From: Chitinophaga niastensis | Lineage (GTDB): Bacteria > Bacteroidota > Bacteroidia > Chitinophagales > Chitinophagaceae | DNA length: 64,000 nucleotides | Assembly (NCBI RefSeq): GCF_003014755.1 | Contig: NZ_PYAW01000001.1 | Coordinates: 248,001 to 312,000 of the forward strand | Direction: 5' to 3' | In this document: in pieces, positions 41,914-50,778 of the stretch | Layout of the letters: every line of letters begins with the position of its first letter | Position numbering within the stretch: position 1 is the first letter of the stretch | Made by a program: the position numbers and the translations under genes | The notes under the pieces: model-generated | The model's input: the letters and a program-made list of their open reading frames with translations, nothing else | Database searches by the model: none | What the model was told of the DNA's origin: nothing

Positions 41914-43497
41914 TTTCAACAACCACATGCCCGCATTAATATCATCTGTTGTTCCACCAAACTGACTCTGCAGAGAGGCCGTCCAGTTGGTAGTATTAGA
42001 AGCTCTTTCGGAGTCAGGGTATTTAAAGCGTTTGGGAATCACACCACTGTTGCCGGTACCGGAGCCTACACTAAAGGTAGGTACACCGGTTCTGCGCCAG
42101 TTGATATAAGCTTCCCAACCTGAATTTTCAAAGAAGGCCAGGTATTTTTGTGTCAGGATCTGTGCAAGTCCCTGCGCATTATTTCCCTGATATTTGATGG
42201 CGGCCTGTTTGTAATAAGTATTTTCAAAATCAAACGGGATATCATAACGTACACCCGCATACGTTTTTGTAACTGTACCGGCTACTTCTGAAGGAATACC
42301 ATAGAAGCTAAGCGAAGCTTTGATACCTTTTTTATACCATGCTTCTGCATCACCAGCTATCCATCCACGGTTGGTAGCTTCCGCCATATTAAAACACAGT
42401 TCAGGTAAACCAAGGATTACCCCAGGCTCTGCTGCATAACTGCTGTAGTAACGGCTTCTGCTGCGCACAGAATATGCAGCAGTATCAACACTGGACATTT
42501 TGGAAGACATATTATCCTGGCTTTCACCGGATGCTGCGCCTACATATGCCGTGATATCTGAAGGCAGCTTATGCAACTGGCTCAGTTGCTGCGTAGCTGG
42601 TTCTGCTGTTACGTATGCACGCGGATCGTTCAAGCCTACCAAAGTATTCAGGTACGTGGCCGACATGTTATAGCGTGTAGCGTCAAAACCAAGGTTATCG
42701 GGGTTTGACGGATATTTGTTGATATTATTGTAGGTAAACTGCAGGTTCTGATCCATTGTTTCGATCAGTGGATATTTAGCAGGATTACTTACTATATCCT
42801 TAAATTGCTGTGCTACTTTCAGATCTGCATCTGCTGTTTTCTGGCTCAATGTAATGAGTACACGTAAGCGAAAAGTATTTACTGCACGTTGCCATTTGCT
42901 GAGGTCATTACCAAAATAGAAATCCCCTTTCAGTATCTGTCCATCGGCGGTAGCACTTTTATCCGGATTAGTTACCTGCTGGCCCAGCTGTGTATTTGCA
43001 TCATCCAGCCATTGCAGGATCTGCACAAATACCGCTTTTTGCCCATCATACTTTGGTGTCAGATCTGCCTTTCCTTGTAATGCACTTGTTAATGGTAAAT
43101 CACCTACCAGGTTAGTCATGCGATAAAAGAAAAAGGCACGGAAAAATTTACCTAATGCAGTATATGGATTGACGGTTTTACCACCCAGGCGGGTAGCTTC
43201 TGCTTCCATCTGCTGCACGTTTGTCATAGAGAAGTAGCTGCCAAAATCGGCACCGCTCCAATCGTAGCGCTGATCACCATAATAGTTATAGTTACAGCAG
43301 TCAAACTGGTTCCAGCGCATTACACTGCTCCAGGGTTTATCGTTGTTCATGTCGGCTAAAACACCACCCAGCACAAGACTTGGCGGCACCTTAGATGGTT
43401 TATTATTGTTTATTGCATAATCTTCATACTTCTTATTACAACCGCTGATCGCGACGCCTATTAAAGCAGTGAAGGCTATTATTCTAAATGATTTCAT
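41911..43497 (-). CDS. SusD/RagB family outer-membrane lipoprotein
   Basis: 528 residues with a lipoprotein signal (lipobox AISGC, Cys20). The N-terminal CNKKYEDYAINNNKPSKVPP region and the YTALGKFFRAFFFYRMTNLV helix are typical of the SusD-like_2 group; further TPR-like helices and C-terminal YQGNNAQGLAQILTQKYLAF follow. It is the surface lid that captures substrate for SusC. It follows susC by 26 nt. No glycoside hydrolases are adjacent, so the substrate may not be a polysaccharide. Confidence 0.92.
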   Translation of the reverse strand: MKSFRIIAFTALIGVAISGCNKKYEDYAINNNKPSKVPPSLVLGGVLADMNNDKPWSSVMRWNQFDCCNYNYYGDQRYDWSGADFGSYFSMTNVQQMEAEATRLGGKTVNPYTALGKFFRAFFFYRMTNLVGDLPLTSALQGKADLTPKYDGQKAVFVQILQWLDDANTQLGQQVTNPDKSATADGQILKGDFYFGNDLSKWQRAVNTFRLRVLITLSQKTADADLKVAQQFKDIVSNPAKYPLIETMDQNLQFTYNNINKYPSNPDNLGFDATRYNMSATYLNTLVGLNDPRAYVTAEPATQQLSQLHKLPSDITAYVGAASGESQDNMSSKMSSVDTAAYSVRSRSRYYSSYAAEPGVILGLPELCFNMAEATNRGWIAGDAEAWYKKGIKASLSFYGIPSEVAGTVTKTYAGVRYDIPFDFENTYYKQAAIKYQGNNAQGLAQILTQKYLAFFENSGWEAYINWRRTGVPTFSVGSGTGNSGVIPKRFKYPDSERASNTTNWTASLQSQFGGTTDDINAGMWLLK

Positions 43498-43523
43498 ACA
43501 ATGCGTGTTTAATTAGTCAGTGA

Positions 43524-46500
43524 TCAGAATGTAAGATTCAGGTTAAAGCCATACCTTTTTGTAGTAGGTGTTTGCAGGGTTGAAGATCCCTGATCAGGAC
43601 CAGGATATTGATCAAGATCCACATCTTTGTTTTTTGCAAAGTAAAGCAGGTTCCTGCCTACAAAAGATATATTGGCAGATCTGATGAAAGTTCCTTTCAG
43701 CAAGGTTTGCGGGAGTGCGTACCCAATAGTTACTTCACGCAGTTTAGCGAATGTTTTACTGATCACATTTGCTTCGTTGGCTTTATAATATACGCTGATA
43801 TAATCCTGCAGGAAAGTTTTGGTAGTGTTAGGTGCATACTGCAATTTATCAGCATTGGTTACATTACCATTATTATCGTACTGAATAGGTGTATTGTTAC
43901 TTACCACAACACCTTCACCCAGCCATGATTTCACTCCTTTGTAATCCTGGTAACGGGCATCACCCATAGCACCTTGCGTAGTTAAGATATTACGTCCGCC
44001 ACGGAAAGTTTGTTGCTGAATATAATCGATCATGCTACCACCTACACGACCATCGAACTGGAAGCTAAGGCTGATACCTTTATAACTGAAATTGTTATTG
44101 ATACCCCAAACCCAGTCAGCGCTTGCATTACCAAGGAATTGCTGTGTTGGATTTACAACAGGGCGTCCATCTGATCCATTGATGATCTGACCATCAGGTG
44201 TTCTTACGAATTTTGTTCCGTAGATTTTATCTACGCGATCTCCTACTCCTACATAAGCATTCAGCTTATTTTCTCCATCATATATCTTAGTATATTTCGC
44301 CTGGTAGGTAGACCAGTTGGCCATGATATTCCAGTTCAATCCATTAGGATTTTTCAATGGAGAACCAGTCAATGAAACTTCGTAACCTGTTTTACGTGTA
44401 TATACACCATTGATACGGTTTTTAGCATATCCCGTAGAGTTGGCAATCACTACTTCATAGATCTGAGGACCATTCTGACTGGTAAAATAAGTAGCGTCAA
44501 CGCCTATACGATTTTTGAGGAAACGGATATCCAAACCAGCCTCTGTTACCTTACTGGCAAAAGGTTTCAGGTCAGGGTTAGCAATTGTTTGCGTGTAAAA
44601 AGCACCTGCCTGATTGAGATAAACCGGCGTAACATTATAAACAGCAGAGTTATAAATTGGTCCGTCGTAAGCAGACTGGTATTCATTACCATAACCCAGC
44701 GGATAAGTTGCCAATGGTGTAGCGCCAATGGTAGCCTGTGTAAAGCCACCTTTTACGTTAGCATAGGAACCTCTGAATTTCAGGAAAGAGATGGCTTCCG
44801 GCAGATGTACATAATCAGATACCACTGTACTTACTGAAACAGAAGGGTAAGAATAAGTGTTATTGATGGTAGGCAGGTTGGAAGACTTATCCAAACGGTC
44901 TGTCAGTGATATAGTGGCATATTTGCCCAGGTCTACATCTACATAACCATAGGTACTCAGCACCAGCATGGATGCCTGATAATTGGTAGCAAACAATGGA
45001 TCACGGGAGTTACCAAATCCATACCATCCTGGTGCATTCAGGTAATTGGTAGAAACGTAACTGGAATTATATTTATAAGAACGTGCGTTACCACCTACAG
45101 AGGCGTGTACACCGATCTTATGTGGGAATACATTGGTGTAAGACAACAATACATCCGTATTGTTTTCATACATCGAGCGTTTGTCTTCTCTGTAATCTCC
45201 TTTTCCTTCTTCACGACCATATGGGTGAGCAGAAAATGGCATCTTCTCATTTCTCATCATATCATAGGTGGTCACCTGTGTACGCGCCAGCAACTCCAGC
45301 TTATCTGTGATTTTGTAATTCAGCTTGGCGTAGCCGTTGATATCTGTTTTATAATGACCGCGCAACCATTCGTAGGTCATGAACCAGGGGTTATGGTAGC
45401 GTTGATATTCTGCATAAATGGATTGAATACCTTCTTTACCAGGCTGCCAGTAATTGCGCATATCATCCATGCTCCAATCGGCGCCTGCCCAAATCAGGGT
45501 GTTATAAATAATACTGTTAGGACCGTAAGTTACATCCGGGAAATTATTGGAAGACTGGCGGTTGTAGTTCATATAAGCATCCAGACGCAAACGGGAAGAA
45601 AAATTATACCCTGCGGAGATGTTGAAATTAGTGATGTTCAATGAGGTATTGGGTACAATACCTTTCTGGTAAGAGTTTGAAAGGGAGAAGCGCAGATCGG
45701 CTTTTTCTGTATGTGATGACACCGCAATATTATTGGTGCTCAACATACCTGTTTGCAGAAAACGTTGCAGGTTGTTTTTACCGCGTGCAATCCATGGCGT
45801 ACCGGTACGTTTACCAGTAGCAGGATCAACAGGGCTATCATATTGTGGTATTGCCTGACCTTCAAATTTAGGGCCCCAGATATCATAGTCGGCATCATTT
45901 ACCCCACCGCCTTTACCATCGCCAAATGCATATTTACCGTGATCACCAGGACCATATTCATCCTGTACTTTAGGCAGCGCATTAAAGCCTTTTTCAAACA
46001 TGGTGCTGGAATTAAACTCGATGGATAAACCACGGTTATCTTTTGTTCCTTTTTTAGTGGTGATCATGATAGCACCATTCAGACCACGGGAGCCGTACAA
46101 TGCAGAAGCAGTAGCACCTTTCAGTACTGTGTAGCTTTCAATATCGTCCGGAGAAATATTCCAGGTATCGGAGTTGATGGGTACACCATCCACTACATAG
46201 AGGTTAATATTATTACCACGTAATAATACCAGCGGGGCAGCTAACAGTTCAGCAGAAGCGCCTACTGTGAGACCAGCTACTTTACCTACCAGACCATTAA
46301 TGGGGTTAGGTTCGCGGGCTTTGATGAGGTCGGCCCCTTTTACTTCCTGCACAGCGTATCCTACGCGTTTTACTTCTTTTCGTATACCCAGTGCCGTTAC
46401 TACTACTTCATCCAGTGCTTTTTTATCCGGCTGGAGTGTAATAGTAATATTAGTGGCATTTTTAACAGGGTATTGTGCAGATAAAAATCCGATAAAACTA

Positions 46501-46736
46501 ACCTGCAGCACGTCGGTGCCTGCAGCAGAGATACTGAATCCACCGTTGGCATCTGTTACTGCTCCACGGTTGGCACCTTTTACTTTAACCGTAGCGCCAA
46601 TAACAGGCTGGTTGTCATCACCGGAGATTACTTTTCCGGTAACCGCTTGTTGTGCGCGGACGGATGTTACAATGAGTAGCAGCAATAGCATAGCGCATAG
46701 CTGCTTTTTGAGTGCTCGATGTAGATTTGATTGCAT
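43524..46736 (-). CDS. SusC/RagA family TonB-linked outer-membrane protein
   Basis: 1070 residues. Signal peptide 1-29; a carboxypeptidase-like regulatory domain (about 31-110: VTGKVISGDDNQPVIGATVK and GVTD-type DANGGFSI); the plug with LDEVVVTALGIRKEVKRVGY and GATASALYGSRGLNGAIMIT; then a 22-strand barrel ending KRYGFNLNLTF. With SusD it forms the TonB-energised pedal-bin importer. The promoter carries the shared 15-bp motif at 46818-46832, next to the XRE-cupin gene. Predicted substrate unknown. Confidence 0.93.
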   Translation of the reverse strand: MQSNLHRALKKQLCAMLLLLLIVTSVRAQQAVTGKVISGDDNQPVIGATVKVKGANRGAVTDANGGFSISAAGTDVLQVSFIGFLSAQYPVKNATNITITLQPDKKALDEVVVTALGIRKEVKRVGYAVQEVKGADLIKAREPNPINGLVGKVAGLTVGASAELLAAPLVLLRGNNINLYVVDGVPINSDTWNISPDDIESYTVLKGATASALYGSRGLNGAIMITTKKGTKDNRGLSIEFNSSTMFEKGFNALPKVQDEYGPGDHGKYAFGDGKGGGVNDADYDIWGPKFEGQAIPQYDSPVDPATGKRTGTPWIARGKNNLQRFLQTGMLSTNNIAVSSHTEKADLRFSLSNSYQKGIVPNTSLNITNFNISAGYNFSSRLRLDAYMNYNRQSSNNFPDVTYGPNSIIYNTLIWAGADWSMDDMRNYWQPGKEGIQSIYAEYQRYHNPWFMTYEWLRGHYKTDINGYAKLNYKITDKLELLARTQVTTYDMMRNEKMPFSAHPYGREEGKGDYREDKRSMYENNTDVLLSYTNVFPHKIGVHASVGGNARSYKYNSSYVSTNYLNAPGWYGFGNSRDPLFATNYQASMLVLSTYGYVDVDLGKYATISLTDRLDKSSNLPTINNTYSYPSVSVSTVVSDYVHLPEAISFLKFRGSYANVKGGFTQATIGATPLATYPLGYGNEYQSAYDGPIYNSAVYNVTPVYLNQAGAFYTQTIANPDLKPFASKVTEAGLDIRFLKNRIGVDATYFTSQNGPQIYEVVIANSTGYAKNRINGVYTRKTGYEVSLTGSPLKNPNGLNWNIMANWSTYQAKYTKIYDGENKLNAYVGVGDRVDKIYGTKFVRTPDGQIINGSDGRPVVNPTQQFLGNASADWVWGINNNFSYKGISLSFQFDGRVGGSMIDYIQQQTFRGGRNILTTQGAMGDARYQDYKGVKSWLGEGVVVSNNTPIQYDNNGNVTNADKLQYAPNTTKTFLQDYISVYYKANEANVISKTFAKLREVTIGYALPQTLLKGTFIRSANISFVGRNLLYFAKNKDVDLDQYPGPDQGSSTLQTPTTKRYGFNLNLTF

Positions 46737-46817
46737 GGAAATGTAGGTTTGGTATTATTTTATTTACCATGCAAAGGTTCATCTCGAATATGATCAGAAT
46801 GTTAAGATATACTAAAT

Positions 46818-46832
46818 TTAATGTTAAGTATT
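46818..46832. promoter_or_regulatory. 15-bp operator motif TTAATGTTAAGTATT upstream of susC
   Basis: Identical to 41703-41717 and at the same 41-nt spacing from CAAAGG (46772-46777). A second half-site ATGTTAAG lies at about 46799-46806, giving two same-direction sites about two helical turns apart. The motif is 82 nt upstream of the susC start and 10 nt from the stop of the XRE-cupin regulator gene. Confidence 0.65.
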
Positions 46833-46841
46833 TGTAAATAC

Positions 46842-47426
46842 TTATTTGTCGCTATCGAGGAAGAAATAGACGACCAGTATTAATGCATTGTCGGTTCCTA
46901 TATTAGCGGGTTTATGCCCTAAGCGGCCATCGAAGAAAAGGGAGTCGCCCTCTTCGAGTATATATTTTTCATTGTCAATCAGGTATTCCACGCTGCCTTT
47001 AATAATATATTTATACTCGTAGGCATCAGTTCTTACAATATGAGGGCGTCGTGCGCCTTTTTTTAATTCCAGCAGTACAATATCTACCGGAAAATTCTTT
47101 ACATTTTTAGTGAGTACTCTTTTATATACAAAGCCTTTTGCCGGTTCTTTTTCAAATACCTGGTAAGATGCTTTTTGTTTGATGATCACTTTAGCGCCCT
47201 GTGTTTGCTGGTCTATTTCATTGAAGAACTCATTCATATCCAGCTGCAGGGCTTTGATAATATTGATAAGTACCAGCAGTGACGGCACGGTTCTATTATT
47301 CTCGATCTGGGATATCAGGCCTTTGCTCACCTGCGCTTTATCTGCCAGTTCCTGAATGGTAATGCCTTTTGACTTCCGTTTCTCTTTGATCTTATTACTG
47401 ATCTGAATAATGATATCCTCTGTCAT
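46842..47426 (-). CDS. XRE-family regulator with C-terminal cupin domain
   Basis: 194 residues from ATG 47426. The HTH_XRE domain (residues about 10-65) has KIKEKRKSKGITIQELADKA and VSKGLISQIENNRTVPSLL. The cupin (about 110-190) has ELKKGARRPHIVRTDAYEYK, IIKGSVEYLIDNEKYILEEG and DSLFFDGRLGHKPAN. This two-domain type senses a small ligand in the cupin and often controls transport or amino-acid genes. It lies directly upstream of susC in the same orientation, so it is the best candidate to bind the motif shared by susC and the DUF5690 gene. Confidence 0.88.
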   Translation of the reverse strand: MTEDIIIQISNKIKEKRKSKGITIQELADKAQVSKGLISQIENNRTVPSLLVLINIIKALQLDMNEFFNEIDQQTQGAKVIIKQKASYQVFEKEPAKGFVYKRVLTKNVKNFPVDIVLLELKKGARRPHIVRTDAYEYKYIIKGSVEYLIDNEKYILEEGDSLFFDGRLGHKPANIGTDNALILVVYFFLDSDK

Positions 47427-47512
47427 ATAGATAGTATTAAGACAAATATAGGTAGAAAGCGGTAAGCATAAAACCTTCATCTTTCTCCCTATATTTACAC
47501 AAATCACGCATT

Positions 47513-48079
47513 ATGTTCAGTATCGACCAAATTCTGGCTATTACCTTTACGTTATTTGCGGTCATTGATATTGTAGGATCTATCCCCATATTGGTTTCAT
47601 TAAAAGAAAAACTGGGACATATAGATGCAGGGAAAGCCACGCTGGCATCAGGTTTCCTCATGATTTTGTTCTTATTTGTAGGAGAGCAGTTTCTCAAGCT
47701 GTTGAGTGTAGACGTGCATTCCTTTGCTGTAGCGGGTTCCATTGTAATTTTCGTAATCGGGCTGGAAATGATCCTGGGCATAGAGTTTTTCAAAAGTGAA
47801 AAAGACGCCAAAGCCGGTAGTGTGGTTCCTATTGCCTTTCCGCTCATTGCCGGATCAGGCACCCTTACCACTATTATGTCGTTAAAAGCCAACTTTGGCC
47901 AGTATAACATCCTGGCAGGCATTTGCCTTAACCTGGTGATCGTATACCTTGTATTACGCAGCCTAAATACTATAGAACGCATGCTGGGAAAGGCCGGACT
48001 GATGGTATTACGTAAATTTTTCGGGGTCATCCTGCTGGCTATAGCCGTTAAAATATTCAAGAGTAACATCAATCTTTAA
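47513..48079 (+). CDS. MarC family inner-membrane protein
   Basis: 188 residues with six hydrophobic helices and the typical MarC pattern: FTLFAVIDIVGSIPILVSLK (residues about 11-30), GSIVIFVIGLEMILGIEFF and a central VVPIAFPLIAGSGTLTTIMS, where the PLIAGPG-like loop is a family hallmark. Substrate and function are unsettled; despite the name, MarC is not established as a multidrug pump. It is divergent from the XRE-cupin gene by 86 bp. The tRNA-Arg(CCG) gene follows 47 nt after its stop. A 211-codon opposite-strand frame here is a shadow. Confidence 0.9.
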   Translation: MFSIDQILAITFTLFAVIDIVGSIPILVSLKEKLGHIDAGKATLASGFLMILFLFVGEQFLKLLSVDVHSFAVAGSIVIFVIGLEMILGIEFFKSEKDAKAGSVVPIAFPLIAGSGTLTTIMSLKANFGQYNILAGICLNLVIVYLVLRSLNTIERMLGKAGLMVLRKFFGVILLAIAVKIFKSNINL

Positions 48080-48108
48080 TGTAATTTGGGATTCTACCTT
48101 AGAAAATG

Positions 48109-48116
48109 TAGTTTTG
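48109..48116 (+). promoter_or_regulatory. candidate promoter (-33 TTTG, -7 TAGTTTTG) for tRNA-Arg(CCG)
   Basis: TAGTTTTG fits TAnnTTTG; a TTTG at 48085-48088 lies 20 bp upstream, the usual -33/-7 spacing of Bacteroidota sigma-A promoters. The tRNA starts 10 nt after the -7 box. Confidence 0.6.
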
Positions 48117-48126
48117 CGTTCTTCCA

Positions 48127-48198
48127 GGCCTCGTAGTACAATGGATAGTATAAGAGTTTCCGAAGCTCCAGATTCAAGTTCGATTCTTGACGAGGCTA
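48127..48198 (+). tRNA. tRNA-Arg, anticodon CCG, with unusual stem pairs
   Basis: The cloverleaf folds with acceptor GGCCTCG/CGAGGCT (G1:U72 wobble), D arm GTAC-AATGGATA-GTAT, anticodon stem AGAGT/GCTCC (A27:C43 mismatch and a T31:G39 pair) around loop TTCCGAA, anticodon CCG (reads CGG), and T arm TCAAG-TTCGATT-CTTGA. Discriminator A48198; no CCA encoded. The weak pairs suggest either tolerated divergence or a change caused by insertion at its 3' end. The 3' end (48184-48197) is repeated at 50772-50785. Confidence 0.85.
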
Positions 48199-48212
48199 CA
48201 AAATACTTTATT

Positions 48213-48249
48213 CGCCCGATCTTAGTTCTACTAGGTTCGGGCGTTTTTA
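48213..48249 (+). terminator. terminator after tRNA-Arg(CCG), inside the insert
   Basis: CGCCCGA (48213-48219) pairs with TCGGGCG (48237-48243), then TTTTT. Homologous to 11019-11049 with a compensatory pair change. It lies on the element side of the putative attL, so it probably replaced the original terminator when the insert arrived. Confidence 0.75.
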
Positions 48250-48362
48250 CTTACTGGACGTGTATTTCAACGCAAAGAACAGATACCTACATAAAAAGTG
48301 ATAGTATATTTTTCCTAGAAATGATGTGACATTATATGACACTAAATAGGGGGTATATCCAC

Positions 48363-49706
48363 CTACCTGATCTTTCTACCCACCGATCTGTTATTATCTC
48401 CTTTGATAAGATATATCTCATTCACCTCTCCCTTTTCATCTCTTCCAAACCCGATGTTCCCTTCCTCTCCTTCCCTTTCCATTATATAAAAAAGGTCCTG
48501 TTTGCGCGGGAATAATTCCAATGTCTTTTTGGGAGAATGGCCTATCAGATGTCCATCTACAAATATAATGTCTACCCAACTATCGTGTGAAAATTCGTAA
48601 ATGCCGGCATAGGCTCTCAATGCCTTATCACTCAACCTGACAGGCTGTTCTGGTAAAACATAGGGCTGCTGATATATAATGGCAAGGATCGACCGGGAAA
48701 TGGCTTCCAGATAAGGATCATCAGAACGATTACTCAATAGCATGATGAACAGGTCATCTTCCGGTATCCGGAGCATTTTAGCCCTGAAGCCCAGCATTCC
48801 CCCGCTATGGCCAACGGTCATTTTGTTATATACTGAATCAATTCTCCAGCCATACCCATACTTTCCTTTAAACGGTATATAAGCCCTGTTTAACATTGTT
48901 TTACTCATAATAAGTCCGGATTGCAGACCCTGGTGCCATTTATATAAATCTTCAACTGTTGAGTACATTGCTCCCGCCGCAAAGAGTTCCGAAGAATCTA
49001 TTGCAGGGCATTCTTTTTGTTCCAGTGCGGAAAATGCCATGTAGCCCCTGGCTTTATTGATATTTTTCAAACCCGTAAAATCAAAACCGCTGTTTCGCAT
49101 GTTTAGCGGACCGAAAATCATCTCCCTCACCACCTGCTCATAGGGCTTATGCGTCACCTTCTCAATGATATAACCCAGTAATGCGTATCCTGAATTACTA
49201 TAGATGAATGTTTTATCCGGAGAAACTTCCGGGGGCTTGCACTTTAGTTGATCCAGCATTCCTTGCTCGTTAGCAGGCATCACTGCTATGCTAACAAAGC
49301 CTTGTCTCCGTGTAGAATCATGAATACCTGCAGTATGTGTAAGGAGGCTTTCAATAGTAATACTATCTCCTTTGGGAAAATCGGGGTAGAATCTATTCAA
49401 TTTGTCGGATAGGAATAATTTTTTCTGTTCCACCAGTTTTAAAATGACAGCTGATGTGAACTCCTTTGTAATGGAACCGATCTGGAAAACAGTATTTGTA
49501 TTGTTTAACTCCCCATTTTCGGCATCCCTGAAACCATAACCCTTTTTTATTATCACATTACCGTGATATCCCACCAGCACTGTACCACTGAATTTGTTCA
49601 AATTAACATAGGCTGTCACCAGTGTATCAATTTTCCTCTGTATATCCTGTGCAACCAAGCATGACAGATTTGAAAAGCACATCAAAAATATAAATATTCT
49701 TTTCAT
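48363..49706 (-). CDS. secreted serine hydrolase, class C beta-lactamase fold
   Basis: 447 residues from ATG 49706, with a signal peptide (1-19, ending CLVAQD). The class C/esterase motifs are present: Ser-x-x-Lys in QIGSITKEFTSAV, Tyr-x-Asn in YSNSGYALLGYI, and a HSGG box (GHSGGMLGFRA) in the usual place of KTG. A C-terminal domain of about 100 residues follows (RLSDKALRAYAGIYEFSHDS), as in many beta-lactamase-related esterases and peptidases. Substrate unknown; true antibiotic hydrolysis is not implied. It lies inside the att-bounded insert. Confidence 0.88.
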   Translation of the reverse strand: MKRIFIFLMCFSNLSCLVAQDIQRKIDTLVTAYVNLNKFSGTVLVGYHGNVIIKKGYGFRDAENGELNNTNTVFQIGSITKEFTSAVILKLVEQKKLFLSDKLNRFYPDFPKGDSITIESLLTHTAGIHDSTRRQGFVSIAVMPANEQGMLDQLKCKPPEVSPDKTFIYSNSGYALLGYIIEKVTHKPYEQVVREMIFGPLNMRNSGFDFTGLKNINKARGYMAFSALEQKECPAIDSSELFAAGAMYSTVEDLYKWHQGLQSGLIMSKTMLNRAYIPFKGKYGYGWRIDSVYNKMTVGHSGGMLGFRAKMLRIPEDDLFIMLLSNRSDDPYLEAISRSILAIIYQQPYVLPEQPVRLSDKALRAYAGIYEFSHDSWVDIIFVDGHLIGHSPKKTLELFPRKQDLFYIMEREGEEGNIGFGRDEKGEVNEIYLIKGDNNRSVGRKIR

Positions 49707-49986
49707 CTTGATTTGAATTTTATAAGATGTTACCATGGATTGAATGCCTTTATCAATTTGTTAGATCTGGTATTGCCAGAGATGAATCTCTGTACCAGGC
49801 ATCTTTAGTCAAGATATTATCCTGCTGTTTACTAATTTTCATTATGGGATGAAACAGCAGATAAATGTGATGTATTCGGTTTATATGATTTTAACACTGC
49901 TCCCACATTCCCTAATGATTCGTTTTTTTGCAGTGAAAAAATAAGTAATATATTTACCGCATTTGTCAACAATTTAAACACTCACA

Positions 49987-50577
49987 ATGAATTACTCAGC
50001 TACGGCTAATGGTTCAAAAAAGCAGCTTGAAAGTGTTTTAGGCGGATTATCACTTATGATTATATCTACCATAGTGTGGGTGATAATCGGCGAGGTAACA
50101 TTACATGGTCGCGATTATTGGCTTATAGGGGCCTTGTTTACCCTGATCGTTTTATCGTTTTTAGTTTTTTATGCAAAGTTTCATTCTATGGCTAAAAAAT
50201 TACCCGAAGAACCTGTTGTTGCTAATGGGGATGAGAAAGCAAAGAGCAAAAGGTTCACTATTATTTTTATAGCCGAGGGCGTTGGTATATTAGTAATTAA
50301 AAATGTATTGGCAAATACCGGCCACGATAACTGGTTCATCGCAAGCATTGCATTAATTGTAGGCATGCATTTTTTTCCTTTAGCAAAAGTGTTTAACCGT
50401 AAGTTTGATTACTTTATGGGGGCATTTGTTTGCCTGGTTGCTATAGTAGGATTTATGTTAATCAGCAAAGGATTTCCAACGTATGTGACAACACCAATCA
50501 TAAGCACCGGGTGTGCACTTGCAACCTCCGCCTATGGCACAATGATGATTCTTAAAGGAAATAAAATACGGCCATAA
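49987..50577 (+). CDS. multi-pass membrane protein, function unknown
   Basis: 196 residues with six hydrophobic segments, including GGLSLMIISTIVWVIIGEVT (residues 19-38) and WLIGALFTLIVLSFLVFYA, a charged loop after the second (HSMAKKLPEEP...DEKAKSKR) and ISTGCALATSAYGTMMIL near the end. I do not recognise the family. It is preceded by a 280-nt AT-rich spacer without other genes and lies inside the att-bounded insert with the serine hydrolase, to which it is divergent. Confidence 0.6.
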   Translation: MNYSATANGSKKQLESVLGGLSLMIISTIVWVIIGEVTLHGRDYWLIGALFTLIVLSFLVFYAKFHSMAKKLPEEPVVANGDEKAKSKRFTIIFIAEGVGILVIKNVLANTGHDNWFIASIALIVGMHFFPLAKVFNRKFDYFMGAFVCLVAIVGFMLISKGFPTYVTTPIISTGCALATSAYGTMMILKGNKIRP

Positions 50578-50578
50578 T

Positions 50579-50778
50579 GGCGAACTGTATTTAATTAACG
50601 GCTACTTTCAACACCGGGAAGCTATACAGGGGTATTATGATAAACAAATAAAGTGAAGGATTCGCGTTACCTGGGTAAAGTATACGGGCCTATATTCCAG
50701 GTTCAAAAATTGTACGAAGAATTATATAACAAACATTTCAGGAAGTTCTACAACAGCAAGCCTACCGAACGTTCTTGA
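50579..50778 (+). pseudogene. broken ORF remnants before the right att copy
   Basis: Two adjacent frames look protein-like. The first has ELYLINGYFQHREAIQGYYD and stops at 50654-50656; the second runs 50653-50778 with YLGKVYGPIFQVQKLYEELY and ends in TERS, its stop lying inside the 14-bp att repeat. Joined by a frameshift they would give one short C-terminus. I do not recognise the parent gene. It suggests decay at the right end of the insert. Confidence 0.35.

Noticed and set aside
45105..45644. 179-codon plus-strand ORF inside susC
   Set aside because: Lies wholly inside the 1070-residue SusC frame with clear barrel motifs; a shadow.
47437..48072. 211-codon minus-strand ORF opposite marC
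   Set aside because: Composition is unlike the neighbours and MarC on the plus strand has clear family motifs; a shadow.
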